A stretch of DNA of 64,000 bases from an uncultured Pseudomonadales bacterium (GTDB taxonomy: Bacteria > Pseudomonadota > Gammaproteobacteria > Pseudomonadales > CANNCY01), in assembly GCA_947503335.1 (NCBI GenBank), contig CANNCY010000001.1, positions 868,001 through 932,000 on the forward strand. Reading direction: 5' to 3'. The notes under the pieces were generated by a model that did not search any database, was not told the DNA's origin, and saw nothing but the letters and a program-made list of their open reading frames with translations. This document shows positions 57,999-64,000 of this stretch, one piece after another (within the stretch, counting starts at the first letter, position 1; the number at the start of each line of letters is the position of its first letter). The translations under genes and the position numbers were made by a program.

Positions 57999-59015
57999 AT
58001 GAGTTTTAGCGACTTTGAAGTGTCAAAAATTCATGCGTTAGTTCAGGATTTCCCTGCTAACACCGAAGTATCTGTTGCTAAGATTCAGGGTAGCGACAAC
58101 TACTTTTACGGCGCAAAAAATCTTGGTAACGAAACAATCGAGTTAGATAATTCGACCGCTATCTTTGAGATAGGGAGTATTACAAAAGTACTTACTTCTA
58201 GTGTTTTGGCGTCGGTAGCCAAGGATGAGATCATAAGTATTGAAGACGATATCAATCCCTACTTCGATTTTGAATTTCGTCGAAATCAACAGATTTCTTT
58301 TCAGTCACTCGCCACCCATACGTCAGGCCTTCCTAGCCTTCCCAAAGGCATGCTGTGGACCGCGATATTTAACTCATCGAATCCGTACAAAGACTGTGAC
58401 ATACCCTCACTCGAACGGTATTTAAAATCACAATTGAAGCTCTCAAAATCAAAGAATATTTCGTATTCGAACCTAGGAGTTGGGCTGCTCTCGGTTGCCC
58501 TGTCGCGTGCTAGCAACCTTAATTACCATGCATTAATGCAACGCTATGTATTTGACTACTACCACATGCCCGAGACCTCAATATCAACTTATGTAGGGAA
58601 CTCACGCGTAGTCAAAGGATTAGATAAACGAGGTAACGAGGCCAAGACTTGGGATTTCGGATATATAGAAGGCGCTGGAGCGGTGTTGTCGTCGACGAAA
58701 GATCTATCTAATTACATTCAGGCAAACTTTAACCCTGGAAACGATTGTTTAAATTTTCAGCGGAGAGTGCGTGTTGCAGAAGATTCACAATCAATGGCAT
58801 TAGGATGGTTTGTCGTAGATGATACTAACGGTGATAGAAATCTATATTTTCATAATGGCGGAACGCCTGGGTTTACTTCGGCGATTCTAATGGACGTAGA
58901 AAGGAAGTTCGCATACATCGTTTTATCTAACATATCTGCCTTGCACGTACGTAAAGGCCATCGTGTTGATCAACTAATAGACGAACTACTAATAAATGAG
59001 TATCTTGACACCTAA
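57999..59015 (+). CDS. Serine hydrolase of the beta-lactamase (class C) family, cassette 14
   Basis: A 338-aa protein from ATG 57999 (AAGGA 8 bp before; an in-frame GTG at 57966 abuts the core). It has the three motifs of the fold: SxxK as EIGSITKVLT (near residue 67), YxN as ISYSNLGVGLL (near 158) and HxG as YFHNGGTPGFTS (near 288). No signal peptide is visible, which argues against a classical periplasmic AmpC and for an esterase or peptidase of this family. Beta-lactam hydrolysis cannot be inferred from sequence alone. Confidence 0.8.
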   Translation: MSFSDFEVSKIHALVQDFPANTEVSVAKIQGSDNYFYGAKNLGNETIELDNSTAIFEIGSITKVLTSSVLASVAKDEIISIEDDINPYFDFEFRRNQQISFQSLATHTSGLPSLPKGMLWTAIFNSSNPYKDCDIPSLERYLKSQLKLSKSKNISYSNLGVGLLSVALSRASNLNYHALMQRYVFDYYHMPETSISTYVGNSRVVKGLDKRGNEAKTWDFGYIEGAGAVLSSTKDLSNYIQANFNPGNDCLNFQRRVRVAEDSQSMALGWFVVDDTNGDRNLYFHNGGTPGFTSAILMDVERKFAYIVLSNISALHVRKGHRVDQLIDELLINEYLDT

Positions 59016-59112
59016 CAACGACGCGCAGTCGCTGTCTTTGGGAGCATTTACGCTAGCGCGCAAATTATCGCACCATAAGCCATCAATCACTCGCCCCCAA
59101 ATGGATTGAGAG
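59010..59112 (+). repeat. attC site 14, R' lost
   Basis: R'' ACCTAAC matches RYYYAAC fully, and the central hairpin and right arm up to ACTCGCCCC are kept, but the TGATGTATGGGGGTT end is replaced by CAAATGGATTGAGAG. There is no GTT core at the next cassette, so this junction is probably inactive. Confidence 0.8.
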
Positions 59113-59132
59113 ATATAGACTAGGAGCAATAT

Positions 59133-60116
59133 ATGCAAACGTCATTCAAATCAAAGATTCCTTTGATCATGCTTGCCGTGACATGCTGCTCTTATCTATT
59201 CTTCTATCTAGTTCCGTCCCCTATCTCTGAAGGCGGTAGATACCGCCCAGAATGGCCACTACTAGTAGACGGGCTAATACTACTGCCATTAGTGTGCTTT
59301 TTATGTATACCTGACAAAAAAGAAGCCACGTTAAAGGCAGCTTCTTATTCGATTCTAATCGTTCTACTAGGCGCTTATTTAATACCTGCAGAATCTAAGG
59401 TCGTTTGGAGCACCTTAGAGCAAGCTAGATTCGTTGCTCTAGCGGCTTTCGTAGTTTTAGAGATATCTGCGATATACACGGTGTTTACAACCATCAAGGT
59501 GCTCCTTTCTAATCAAAGTGACCCCGATAAGGCTTTATCAAACGCTGTCACCAAGACGTTTGGCAAGGGAGTAACAGCCGATATTTTGATATTTGAGTCG
59601 CGTGTATGGATGTATTTAATATGCGGCGAGCAGATAAAAACTGAACAGTTTGATGGTGACCACCACTTTCTCTACGATAAGAAAGATGGTGCAAGATCTA
59701 ACCTTCTCGGTTGGATTTGGGTAATCGCAATAGAGGCTCCGATTATGCACGTGTTATTGCACTTTATGTGGTCTCCGTTTGGTGCAAGCATGGTCACTTT
59801 GTTGACCTTAGTATCACTCGTATTTTTCTTCAGCGAGTATCGAGCTGTAGCAGCTCGCCCTATTTCTACGACCGATAATGGCATCACTATTAGATACGGC
59901 TTGTTCAACTCGCTATATATTTCGAAGGATGAGTTGGTCGGAGTAGGCCCAAATCACTCTTTCATTCGACGCAAATCGGCATATAAACGCTACAACTATG
60001 CCGGGGTACCAAATGTTCGAATCGATCTAATAGGTAATAGATCGATTTACGTTGGGGTTAACGAACCCACCAGGTTTATAGGCAACATAAATTCTTTAAT
60101 TGATGGGCCTATATGA
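59133..60116 (+). CDS. 327-aa multi-span membrane protein, second copy
   Basis: Same length and layout as the cassette-10 protein and roughly four-fifths identical to it by eye (for example IPLIMLAVTCCSYLFFYL and YKRYNYAGVPNVRIDL are kept). The 16 bases ATATAGACTAGGAGCA before the start are also kept, showing that this was once the same cassette. Here the flanking cores are damaged, so it is fixed in place. The PH-like C-terminal domain is intact. Confidence 0.8.
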   Translation: MQTSFKSKIPLIMLAVTCCSYLFFYLVPSPISEGGRYRPEWPLLVDGLILLPLVCFLCIPDKKEATLKAASYSILIVLLGAYLIPAESKVVWSTLEQARFVALAAFVVLEISAIYTVFTTIKVLLSNQSDPDKALSNAVTKTFGKGVTADILIFESRVWMYLICGEQIKTEQFDGDHHFLYDKKDGARSNLLGWIWVIAIEAPIMHVLLHFMWSPFGASMVTLLTLVSLVFFFSEYRAVAARPISTTDNGITIRYGLFNSLYISKDELVGVGPNHSFIRRKSAYKRYNYAGVPNVRIDLIGNRSIYVGVNEPTRFIGNINSLIDGPI

Positions 60117-60216
60117 GAGCTGAGGTAGCCGCTGCTGTATGGCGCATTTGCACTAACGCACAAATTATCGCACTATAAATCATCAATTATTCTCCCCTGA
60201 CGTATGGGGGCTATGT
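60111..60216 (+). repeat. attC site 15, degenerate
   Basis: A recognisable remnant: GTAGCCGCTG, GGCGCATTTGCACTAACGCACAAATTATCGCA, CCCCTGACGTATGGGGG and a mutated R' core GCTATGT. R'' is TATATGA instead of TATAAC. Confidence 0.8.
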
Positions 60217-60236
60217 GCTTCCATAGGGGAGAACGT

Positions 60237-60605
60237 ATGACAGAACTACTCGTCACAGCCACAGTACTCGCTTTAAGCACTCCTCTCGAGGGTGAGCAGC
60301 CTCCTACTGAATGCCTCCTGCAAAGACCACCAGGGTGTCGGCTAAATATAAAGGCGCTCACCTGTACACAGACAACTGAATCTATTCCCCCTACTAACCA
60401 TAAAGGGGAATTTGATGTAACGATGCACGCGTCGGTGATACACCATAGCGGGGTCGACAAGAAAGACAAAAGAAAGGCCCTCGAAAAAGCCATAACAGAA
60501 AAAATTAAGTCTTCTGAGGTTAAGTGCCTTCAAAACGGCTACAGGATCACGTTTATTTCAAGAGATGATGATAATCTCGAGGCATTGATTCAGTGCGAGA
60601 GCTAA
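60237..60605 (+). CDS. Hypothetical secreted protein
   Basis: A 122-aa protein from ATG 60237, after GGGGAGAACGT. The N-terminus (MTELLVTATVLALSTPLEGE) looks like a short signal peptide. The remainder has five cysteines or more (ECLLQRPPGCRLNI, LTCTQ, VKCLQNG, IQCES), suggesting disulfides in the periplasm. No family recognised. No attC separates it from the next gene. Confidence 0.65.
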   Translation: MTELLVTATVLALSTPLEGEQPPTECLLQRPPGCRLNIKALTCTQTTESIPPTNHKGEFDVTMHASVIHHSGVDKKDKRKALEKAITEKIKSSEVKCLQNGYRITFISRDDDNLEALIQCES

Positions 60606-60638
60606 CACACGACAACTATTACGATTGCAGGAATCGAA

Positions 60639-61619
60639 ATGACTAGAATTCGCTCAATCATTCTTTCTACAATCGTTGGTTTAGTTTTGGTGGCGGCACT
60701 TGGTTACGTAGCTGAAGTTAGCTACCGTACATACCTTTTTAGCGAGAATGCGCATACTGGCCGCCTGGTTTCAGTGAACGGCCGAGAAACGCATATTTAC
60801 TGTGAAGGCAATGGTGCGCCTACAGTCATACTAGAAAACGGCCTAGGAACCACTAGCCCTTACTGGGCAGAGACTCAAGCTCGTATTGCTAACAAACATA
60901 GGGTTTGCGCATATGATCGCCCCGGCATAATGTGGAGTGAACCGTTCGATTACACGCCCTCTTCTTTAGATTACGCGAACAATCTTCACGAGTTGTTACT
61001 TGAAGCAGGAGAGTCTGGGCCTTTCATACTAGTTGGCCACTCACTGGGTGGTTTACTAATCAGAAGCTACGCTCGCCAATTTCCACACGAAGTCTCAGCC
61101 CTTGTATTTGTTGATTCGTCGCATCCCGATCAGGTTCAGCGTTATGAAAGCATTTACGGCCCAGCGCCAAGTCAATATTGGTCTTTGAAAGCTGACTATG
61201 TGTTGGCATCTATTGGATATATTCGACTAAAAAGAATTATCGATGGTAAATACTCTGGCCTCTACAATCAGTTCTATCCAAGCAATCTACCAGCTTTCAT
61301 TCAAGAATCTCAAACTTGGAACTCATTTTCAGAATCTGCGGCAGCACTTGAAAGCGTAGGGTCGATGCCATTGATTGTGATTGCTGCAGAAGAAAGTGTG
61401 GCTCAGCTATCTGACATACAAGCAGAAGGAATGACTGACAACGAAATTGTGCAATGGAACGAAGATGTTTTGCTTTGGCACGAACTACAAACTGAGATTT
61501 CGACACTTTCATCTGCCGGTGAACTACGCGTTTCTCGCGGTTCAAGCCACATGGTGCCAGAAGACAACCCTGCTTCTATCGCCGAAGCAGTCGAAGATAT
61601 AGCAAAGCGGATTAAATAA
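60639..61619 (+). CDS. Alpha/beta hydrolase with N-terminal membrane anchor
   Basis: A 326-aa protein. A transmembrane or signal helix is at about residues 7-27 (IILSTIVGLVLVAALGYVAE). The hydrolase fold shows ETHIYCEGNGAPTVILENGL, CAYDRPGIMWSE, and the nucleophile elbow LVGHSLGGLLIRSYA with serine near residue 133; the late histidine is in RGSSHMVPED. It is likely an esterase or lipase at the outer face of the inner membrane. It follows the previous gene with 33 bp between and no attC. Confidence 0.8.
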   Translation: MTRIRSIILSTIVGLVLVAALGYVAEVSYRTYLFSENAHTGRLVSVNGRETHIYCEGNGAPTVILENGLGTTSPYWAETQARIANKHRVCAYDRPGIMWSEPFDYTPSSLDYANNLHELLLEAGESGPFILVGHSLGGLLIRSYARQFPHEVSALVFVDSSHPDQVQRYESIYGPAPSQYWSLKADYVLASIGYIRLKRIIDGKYSGLYNQFYPSNLPAFIQESQTWNSFSESAAALESVGSMPLIVIAAEESVAQLSDIQAEGMTDNEIVQWNEDVLLWHELQTEISTLSSAGELRVSRGSSHMVPEDNPASIAEAVEDIAKRIK

Positions 61620-61649
61620 TCATATATCACCTAAACGAGACTATCTGCA

Positions 61650-61841
61650 ATGAATAAGAAAAGCGCATTTTGGATGATATGGGTTGGCTATACGATTGGT
61701 ATGATCATTTTCTTCTATCAGATAGGCGTGCATGATCATGTCGATTTAGGGAAGGCAATCGTACTGACTATAATTGTTTTGTTGCCGGCATACCCCATAA
61801 AACTCTGGGTTAACTCGAGCACCGAGTTGTTTGATGACTAG
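61650..61841 (+). CDS. 63-aa two-span membrane protein
   Basis: MNKKSAFWMIWVGYTIGMII opens the first transmembrane helix (about 7-25) and AIVLTIIVLLPAYPIKLWV forms the second (about 36-54). No clear ribosome-binding site beyond a weak ATCTGCA. It lies 30 bp after the hydrolase gene and before a decayed attC. Family unknown. Confidence 0.6.
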   Translation: MNKKSAFWMIWVGYTIGMIIFFYQIGVHDHVDLGKAIVLTIIVLLPAYPIKLWVNSSTELFDD

Positions 61842-61858
61842 ATAGATTATTCATACGA

Positions 61859-61944
61859 TACCTAATACATTTGCATCACCACATAAATTATCGCACCATG
61901 AGGCATCAATTACTCACTCGTAGTGTATCGCGGGGATGTTGCAC
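61859..61944 (+). repeat. attC site 16, degenerate
   Basis: Starts ACCTAATAC (R''-like), keeps AAATTATCGCACCATGAGGCATC, ATTACTC and GTGTAT, and ends with GTTGCAC, one base off GTTRRRY. The inner GCGC hairpin is lost. Confidence 0.7.
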
Positions 61945-61963
61945 TAGGTTCAAGGAGAGAACT

Positions 61964-62257
61964 ATGTTGATTGTAATTCTAACACTAACGACTCTACTGG
62001 CTTTTGTTACTTGGGGCACTATTTTGGGTGCGATGTCTGAAAAACAAGTTAGTGACAATTCTGTTGGAACATTCGCTGAGACTGGTGTGCATGCAGGGCC
62101 GCTTGGCGCACTACTACTGATGCCCGTCTTTATCTTCTTAATATTTACTGGCCGCTTTCAAAAATGGTCAACAGGCACATCATACAAGACTATCGCGAAT
62201 GTACTCGTAATTGGCTATGCATTTGTTTTGGGGCTGGGTACACACTACATATTGTAG
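61964..62257 (+). CDS. 97-aa three-span membrane protein
   Basis: From ATG 61964 with AAGGAG 7 bp before (the longer reading from 61871 crosses the attC remnant). Hydrophobic segments are at about residues 2-22 (LIVILTLTTLLAFVTWGTIL), 44-62 (GALLLMPVFIFLIFTG) and 76-95 (IANVLVIGYAFVLGLGTHYI). Function unknown. Confidence 0.7.
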   Translation: MLIVILTLTTLLAFVTWGTILGAMSEKQVSDNSVGTFAETGVHAGPLGALLLMPVFIFLIFTGRFQKWSTGTSYKTIANVLVIGYAFVLGLGTHYIL

Positions 62258-62266
62258 AGAGAACGT

Positions 62267-62332
62267 ATGGATATCACCCCTATTATCATTCTCGCATCTA
62301 TTCAAATCACCTGCGCCATGTATAGCGGCTAG
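62267..62332 (+). other. 21-codon open frame, possibly the stub of a lost gene
   Basis: After AGAGAACGT an ATG opens MDITPIIILASIQITCAMYSG and a stop. The context resembles the start region at 60237, but a protein this short cannot be supported. It may be the start of a signal peptide whose gene was deleted. Confidence 0.25.
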
Positions 62333-62428
62333 TATCTACCTTTTTGTCTATATCATTTGGCGTCTAGCCTAATGGGCTTAGCAAACTGTACATTCGAAGC
62401 TCCTATCTACTCTATACAGGAAGCCAAC

Positions 62429-62896
62429 GTGGGCCAATCAATAGTTCGAGCTACCGAGCAGGATATCAGCGTATTAGACAAAATATTCCGAAGCTCTATT
62501 ACGGGTCTTTGCGCTAACGATTACCCAAGTTCGATCATCGAGCCATGGGCTAACTCAGTTAAAGCGGAGTCTCGTCTAAAAGCAATTGCCGAAGGCAAAG
62601 TGTGGATTGGGCTTCACGAGGGTAATGCTGCTGGATATCTTGTGGCGATTCCTGGTGAAATCGTTGCCCTATTCATTTCAGAAGAATACGCCGGTCGTGG
62701 TGTCGGTAAAAGACTGGCTAATCTTGGGCTTGAGCTTGCAGGCGGCACTAAACAAGAAGTGGTAGTAGAATCTACCATCACCGCGGCTCCGTTCTATGAA
62801 GGGCTAGGTTTCTCTGAGATATCAAGGGGCTACTTTTCTCATGGCGATCACGGTCTCGAAATTCCAATAGTTAACATGATGAGGCTCCCTGCTTAA
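62429..62896 (+). CDS. GNAT family N-acetyltransferase
   Basis: A 155-aa protein from GTG 62429, with AGGAAG 5 bp before, giving MGQSIVRATEQDISVLDKIF, a normal GNAT start; an in-frame ATG at 62372 would add 19 residues. The acetyl-CoA site is GEIVALFISEEYAGRGVGKR with the Q/RxxGxG/A type loop, and the C-terminal FYEGLGFSEIS is typical. The substrate is unknown. Its TAA stop overlaps the R'' core of a decayed attC. Confidence 0.8.
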   Translation: MGQSIVRATEQDISVLDKIFRSSITGLCANDYPSSIIEPWANSVKAESRLKAIAEGKVWIGLHEGNAAGYLVAIPGEIVALFISEEYAGRGVGKRLANLGLELAGGTKQEVVVESTITAAPFYEGLGFSEISRGYFSHGDHGLEIPIVNMMRLPA

Positions 62897-62986
62897 CTTA
62901 GGCAGCGCCAACAGGTGCGTTTGCGTTACAGTAAAAATTATCGCACCATAGCCTTTGATACTCGCCAAGATGTATGGGGCACCTAT
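62891..62986 (+). repeat. attC site 17, degenerate
   Basis: R'' GCTTAAC fits RYYYAAC exactly. Kept are AGGTGCGTTTGCG, AAAATTATCGCACCATAGCC, ACTCGCC and GATGTATGGGG, but the R' GTT core is replaced by GCACCTATT. Confidence 0.75.
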
Positions 62987-63002
62987 TCTTTAAGGTACGC
63001 GT

Positions 63003-63440
63003 ATGTTTCTTTTTGGTTTATTACTGGCGGTAACTGCAGAAAACGACAACTTCAGCTCGGTGATATCTCAGATGGAGGCTCTATCACTTAAAGAGTCTGC
63101 CGTTGCCGTAACATATAAGATCGGCGCAGACTGCGAGATCGACCTACAGAACTTTGAATCTTCGTCTTCTGAACTCGCCCTATCGCACGATTACCTACAA
63201 GCCCAATTGCGAGGCTTTAGCGAGAGTATTCGATCTACTCATATTGACGGGCATCTAAACGTTACACCGACAACTACGGTCTCGTTCGCCCTACTCTCTC
63301 TAGAATGTAAGATAATGAAAGACGGCAGCATCGTTGATTTGAAGAAGGGTCTTTCTAGTGCAGAGTTAATAGATGGTAGCGTTGTCGACAATACTACTTA
63401 CAGCGAGACTTTTACATTTAGTATCGAGAATAAAATATAA
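63003..63440 (+). CDS. Secreted hypothetical protein
   Basis: A 145-aa protein with a short signal (MFLFGLLLAVTAEN). The mature part is beta-rich with two cysteines (GADCEIDLQ and SLECKIMKDG). AAGG precedes the ATG by 9 bp. Its TAA stop is formed by a TATAAC core remnant, as in the intact cassettes. No family recognised. Confidence 0.7.
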   Translation: MFLFGLLLAVTAENDNFSSVISQMEALSLKESAVAVTYKIGADCEIDLQNFESSSSELALSHDYLQAQLRGFSESIRSTHIDGHLNVTPTTTVSFALLSLECKIMKDGSIVDLKKGLSSAELIDGSVVDNTTYSETFTFSIENKI

Positions 63441-63463
63441 CAACTACTCACAAAGGGACGCCC
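63435..63463 (+). repeat. attC site 18, left-arm remnant only
   Basis: ATATAACAACTACTCAC keeps the R'' core and first bases of the left arm; the next ATG follows 29 bp later, so the rest is deleted. Confidence 0.6.
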
Positions 63464-64000
63464 ATGCTACAAACAATTCTATTCACGCTTCTGATTTCGC
63501 AACCTATCGAAGATACCTGTAAAGCCGACATATCAGATTATCTAGACCAAAGCGCTGACACCTTTGATCAAACTGATACCGGATGGCGAGGTATCACGGC
63601 CAATAACAATTGCTACAAAGAAGCGGCCATATTAATCGAACAGTATAGATCTCGTGTTAAAGACACATCGCCTCTTCGATTTCATGAAGGCCAGCTAAGG
63701 GCTTATGCGGGCGAGAACGACGCTGCTTCAAAGCTAATATTATCAACGCTAGTACCTGCAGATCGAGATATCATGGGCCACAATCACTACAAAAAAGCGA
63801 CCGTTGCCTTTCTCAATCAAGACAGAGAAGTATTTGAAGAGCACCTTACACTGTTAAAGGCCCTACCTAAACCTGATAACTTTATTTTAACCGATCAATA
63901 CGGCAACCCAGTAAAAAGGCCTTGGCCCTTAAATTATGGTGTATTAAAACGGCTCGATGACTGTTGGGGTAAAGCTAATTACGAGCAGGCTTATAGATCT
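63464..64000 (+). CDS. Secreted hypothetical protein (runs off the right edge)
   Basis: An open frame without a stop to the end of the window (179 codons). AAAGGGACG precedes the ATG by about 6 bp. The N-terminus MLQTILFTLLISQPIEDTCK is a short signal peptide. The visible part is mostly helical (EAAILIEQYRSRV, ENDAASKLILSTL, NQDREVFEEHLTLLKALPKP), with spaced helix pairs that recall TPR-like proteins; three cysteines are seen (DTCKAD, NNCYKE, DDCWGK). Function unknown. Confidence 0.7.
   Translation, partial: MLQTILFTLLISQPIEDTCKADISDYLDQSADTFDQTDTGWRGITANNNCYKEAAILIEQYRSRVKDTSPLRFHEGQLRAYAGENDAASKLILSTLVPADRDIMGHNHYKKATVAFLNQDREVFEEHLTLLKALPKPDNFILTDQYGNPVKRPWPLNYGVLKRLDDCWGKANYEQAYRS

Larger units (their letters stand above)
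49126..64000 (+). mobile_element. Chromosomal integron cassette array without a visible integrase
   Basis: Genes in one direction alternate with a repeated site of about 137 bp that begins RYYYAAC-like and ends GTTRRRY. Using G^TT as the cut, cassettes are: 1 49126-49486, 2 49487-50089, 3 50090-50719, 4 50720-51271, 5 51272-51632, 6 51633-52356, 7 52357-53210, 8 53211-53718, 9 53719-54276, 10 54277-55407, 11 55408-56621, 12 56622-57162, 13 57163-57961, 14 57962 to about 59112. After that, four further sites are decayed and borders are approximate. The high similarity of sites 1-11 to each other is typical of sedentary chromosomal integrons. No tyrosine-recombinase gene is present in the 64 kb, so within the window this is a CALIN-type cluster; an integrase may lie beyond the right edge or elsewhere. 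Confidence 0.9.

Noticed and set aside
60173-60493. 106-codon minus-strand frame opposite the cysteine-rich protein
   Set aside because: It runs into the decayed attC and lacks a ribosome-binding site; the plus-strand frame fits the array direction.
49126-64000. Prophage, transposon or genomic island with a tRNA-targeted integrase
   Set aside because: No transposase, phage gene or tyrosine recombinase is present, and no direct repeat of the tRNA-Leu 3' end was seen further on.

Overview
The window looks like chromosomal DNA of a marine-type gammaproteobacterium (Oceanospirillales/Pseudomonadales-like). This is inferred from FabY-, PuuA/PuuR-, RoxA-, EtfABD- and FadBA-like genes and an OprI-like lipoprotein; no 16S rRNA or species marker is present. 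The first 48.9 kb is ordinary, dense core genome on both strands. The last 15 kb (about 49.1 kb to the right edge) is a same-strand array of gene cassettes separated by a repeated ~137 bp element. I read it as a sedentary chromosomal integron cassette array whose integrase is not in the window.

Layout of the core part. 1-3 kb: start of trigger factor, tRNA-Leu(UAG), a TraB/GumN protein, a YceI protein and a LysR regulator. 3-6.1 kb: an Orn/Lys/Arg decarboxylase and an aminotransferase in one operon. 6.2-9.8 kb: the electron-transfer flavoprotein system (etfBA, and divergently etfD). 9.8-14 kb: two small conserved proteins, then purB-roxA-GNAT. 14-18.4 kb: malate synthase G, a LysR regulator and a PotD-type polyamine-binding protein. 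18.6-22 kb: fadBA. 22-24.2 kb: puuA and puuR. 24-28.6 kb: FabY, a GlxA-type regulator and pyruvate kinase. 28.8-33.5 kb: YgiQ, glutaryl-CoA dehydrogenase and HisC. 33.5-38.9 kb: omega-aminotransferase plus succinate-semialdehyde dehydrogenase with a divergent LuxR-type regulator, then riboflavin synthase and homocysteine methyltransferase. 38.9-42.5 kb: a two-subunit acyl-CoA dehydrogenase and a CaiB CoA-transferase. 42.7-44.9 kb: a cell-envelope module with an Lpp/OprI-like lipoprotein, a second coiled-coil lipoprotein and two L,D-transpeptidases. 45-47.2 kb: a LysE exporter and an amidohydrolase. 47.3-48.9 kb: tRNAs His, Arg, Pro, then folD and tRNA-Leu(UAA). Metabolically the region leans to polyamine, omega-amino-acid, lysine/glutarate and fatty-acid breakdown feeding electrons into ETF/ETF-QO.

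The array starts at 49,126, about 210 bp after the tRNA-Leu terminator. Fourteen cassettes can be delimited to the base by the G^TT cut point of GTTRRRY core sites (49,126-57,961, then one ending at a damaged site near 59.1 kb). From 58 to 64 kb the sites are progressively decayed but the genes stay on the same strand. Cargo includes a 55-aa membrane protein present twice (cassettes 1 and 5), an antisense membrane-protein cassette with its own promoter, a membrane-anchored HTH protein with candidate operators, a pair of 327-aa membrane proteins, two alpha/beta hydrolases, a FosA-type fosfomycin glutathione transferase, a DUF695/RraB-like protein, a serine beta-lactamase-family hydrolase, GNAT and several secreted or membrane proteins of unknown function. 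A sigma70-like promoter just before the first junction could serve as the array promoter.

The most unusual observation is that the first bases of each cassette are the reverse complement of the bases just before its own attC, often well past the canonical 7-bp core (up to 12 bases in cassette 9). This relation exists only within a cassette, not across the present junctions.
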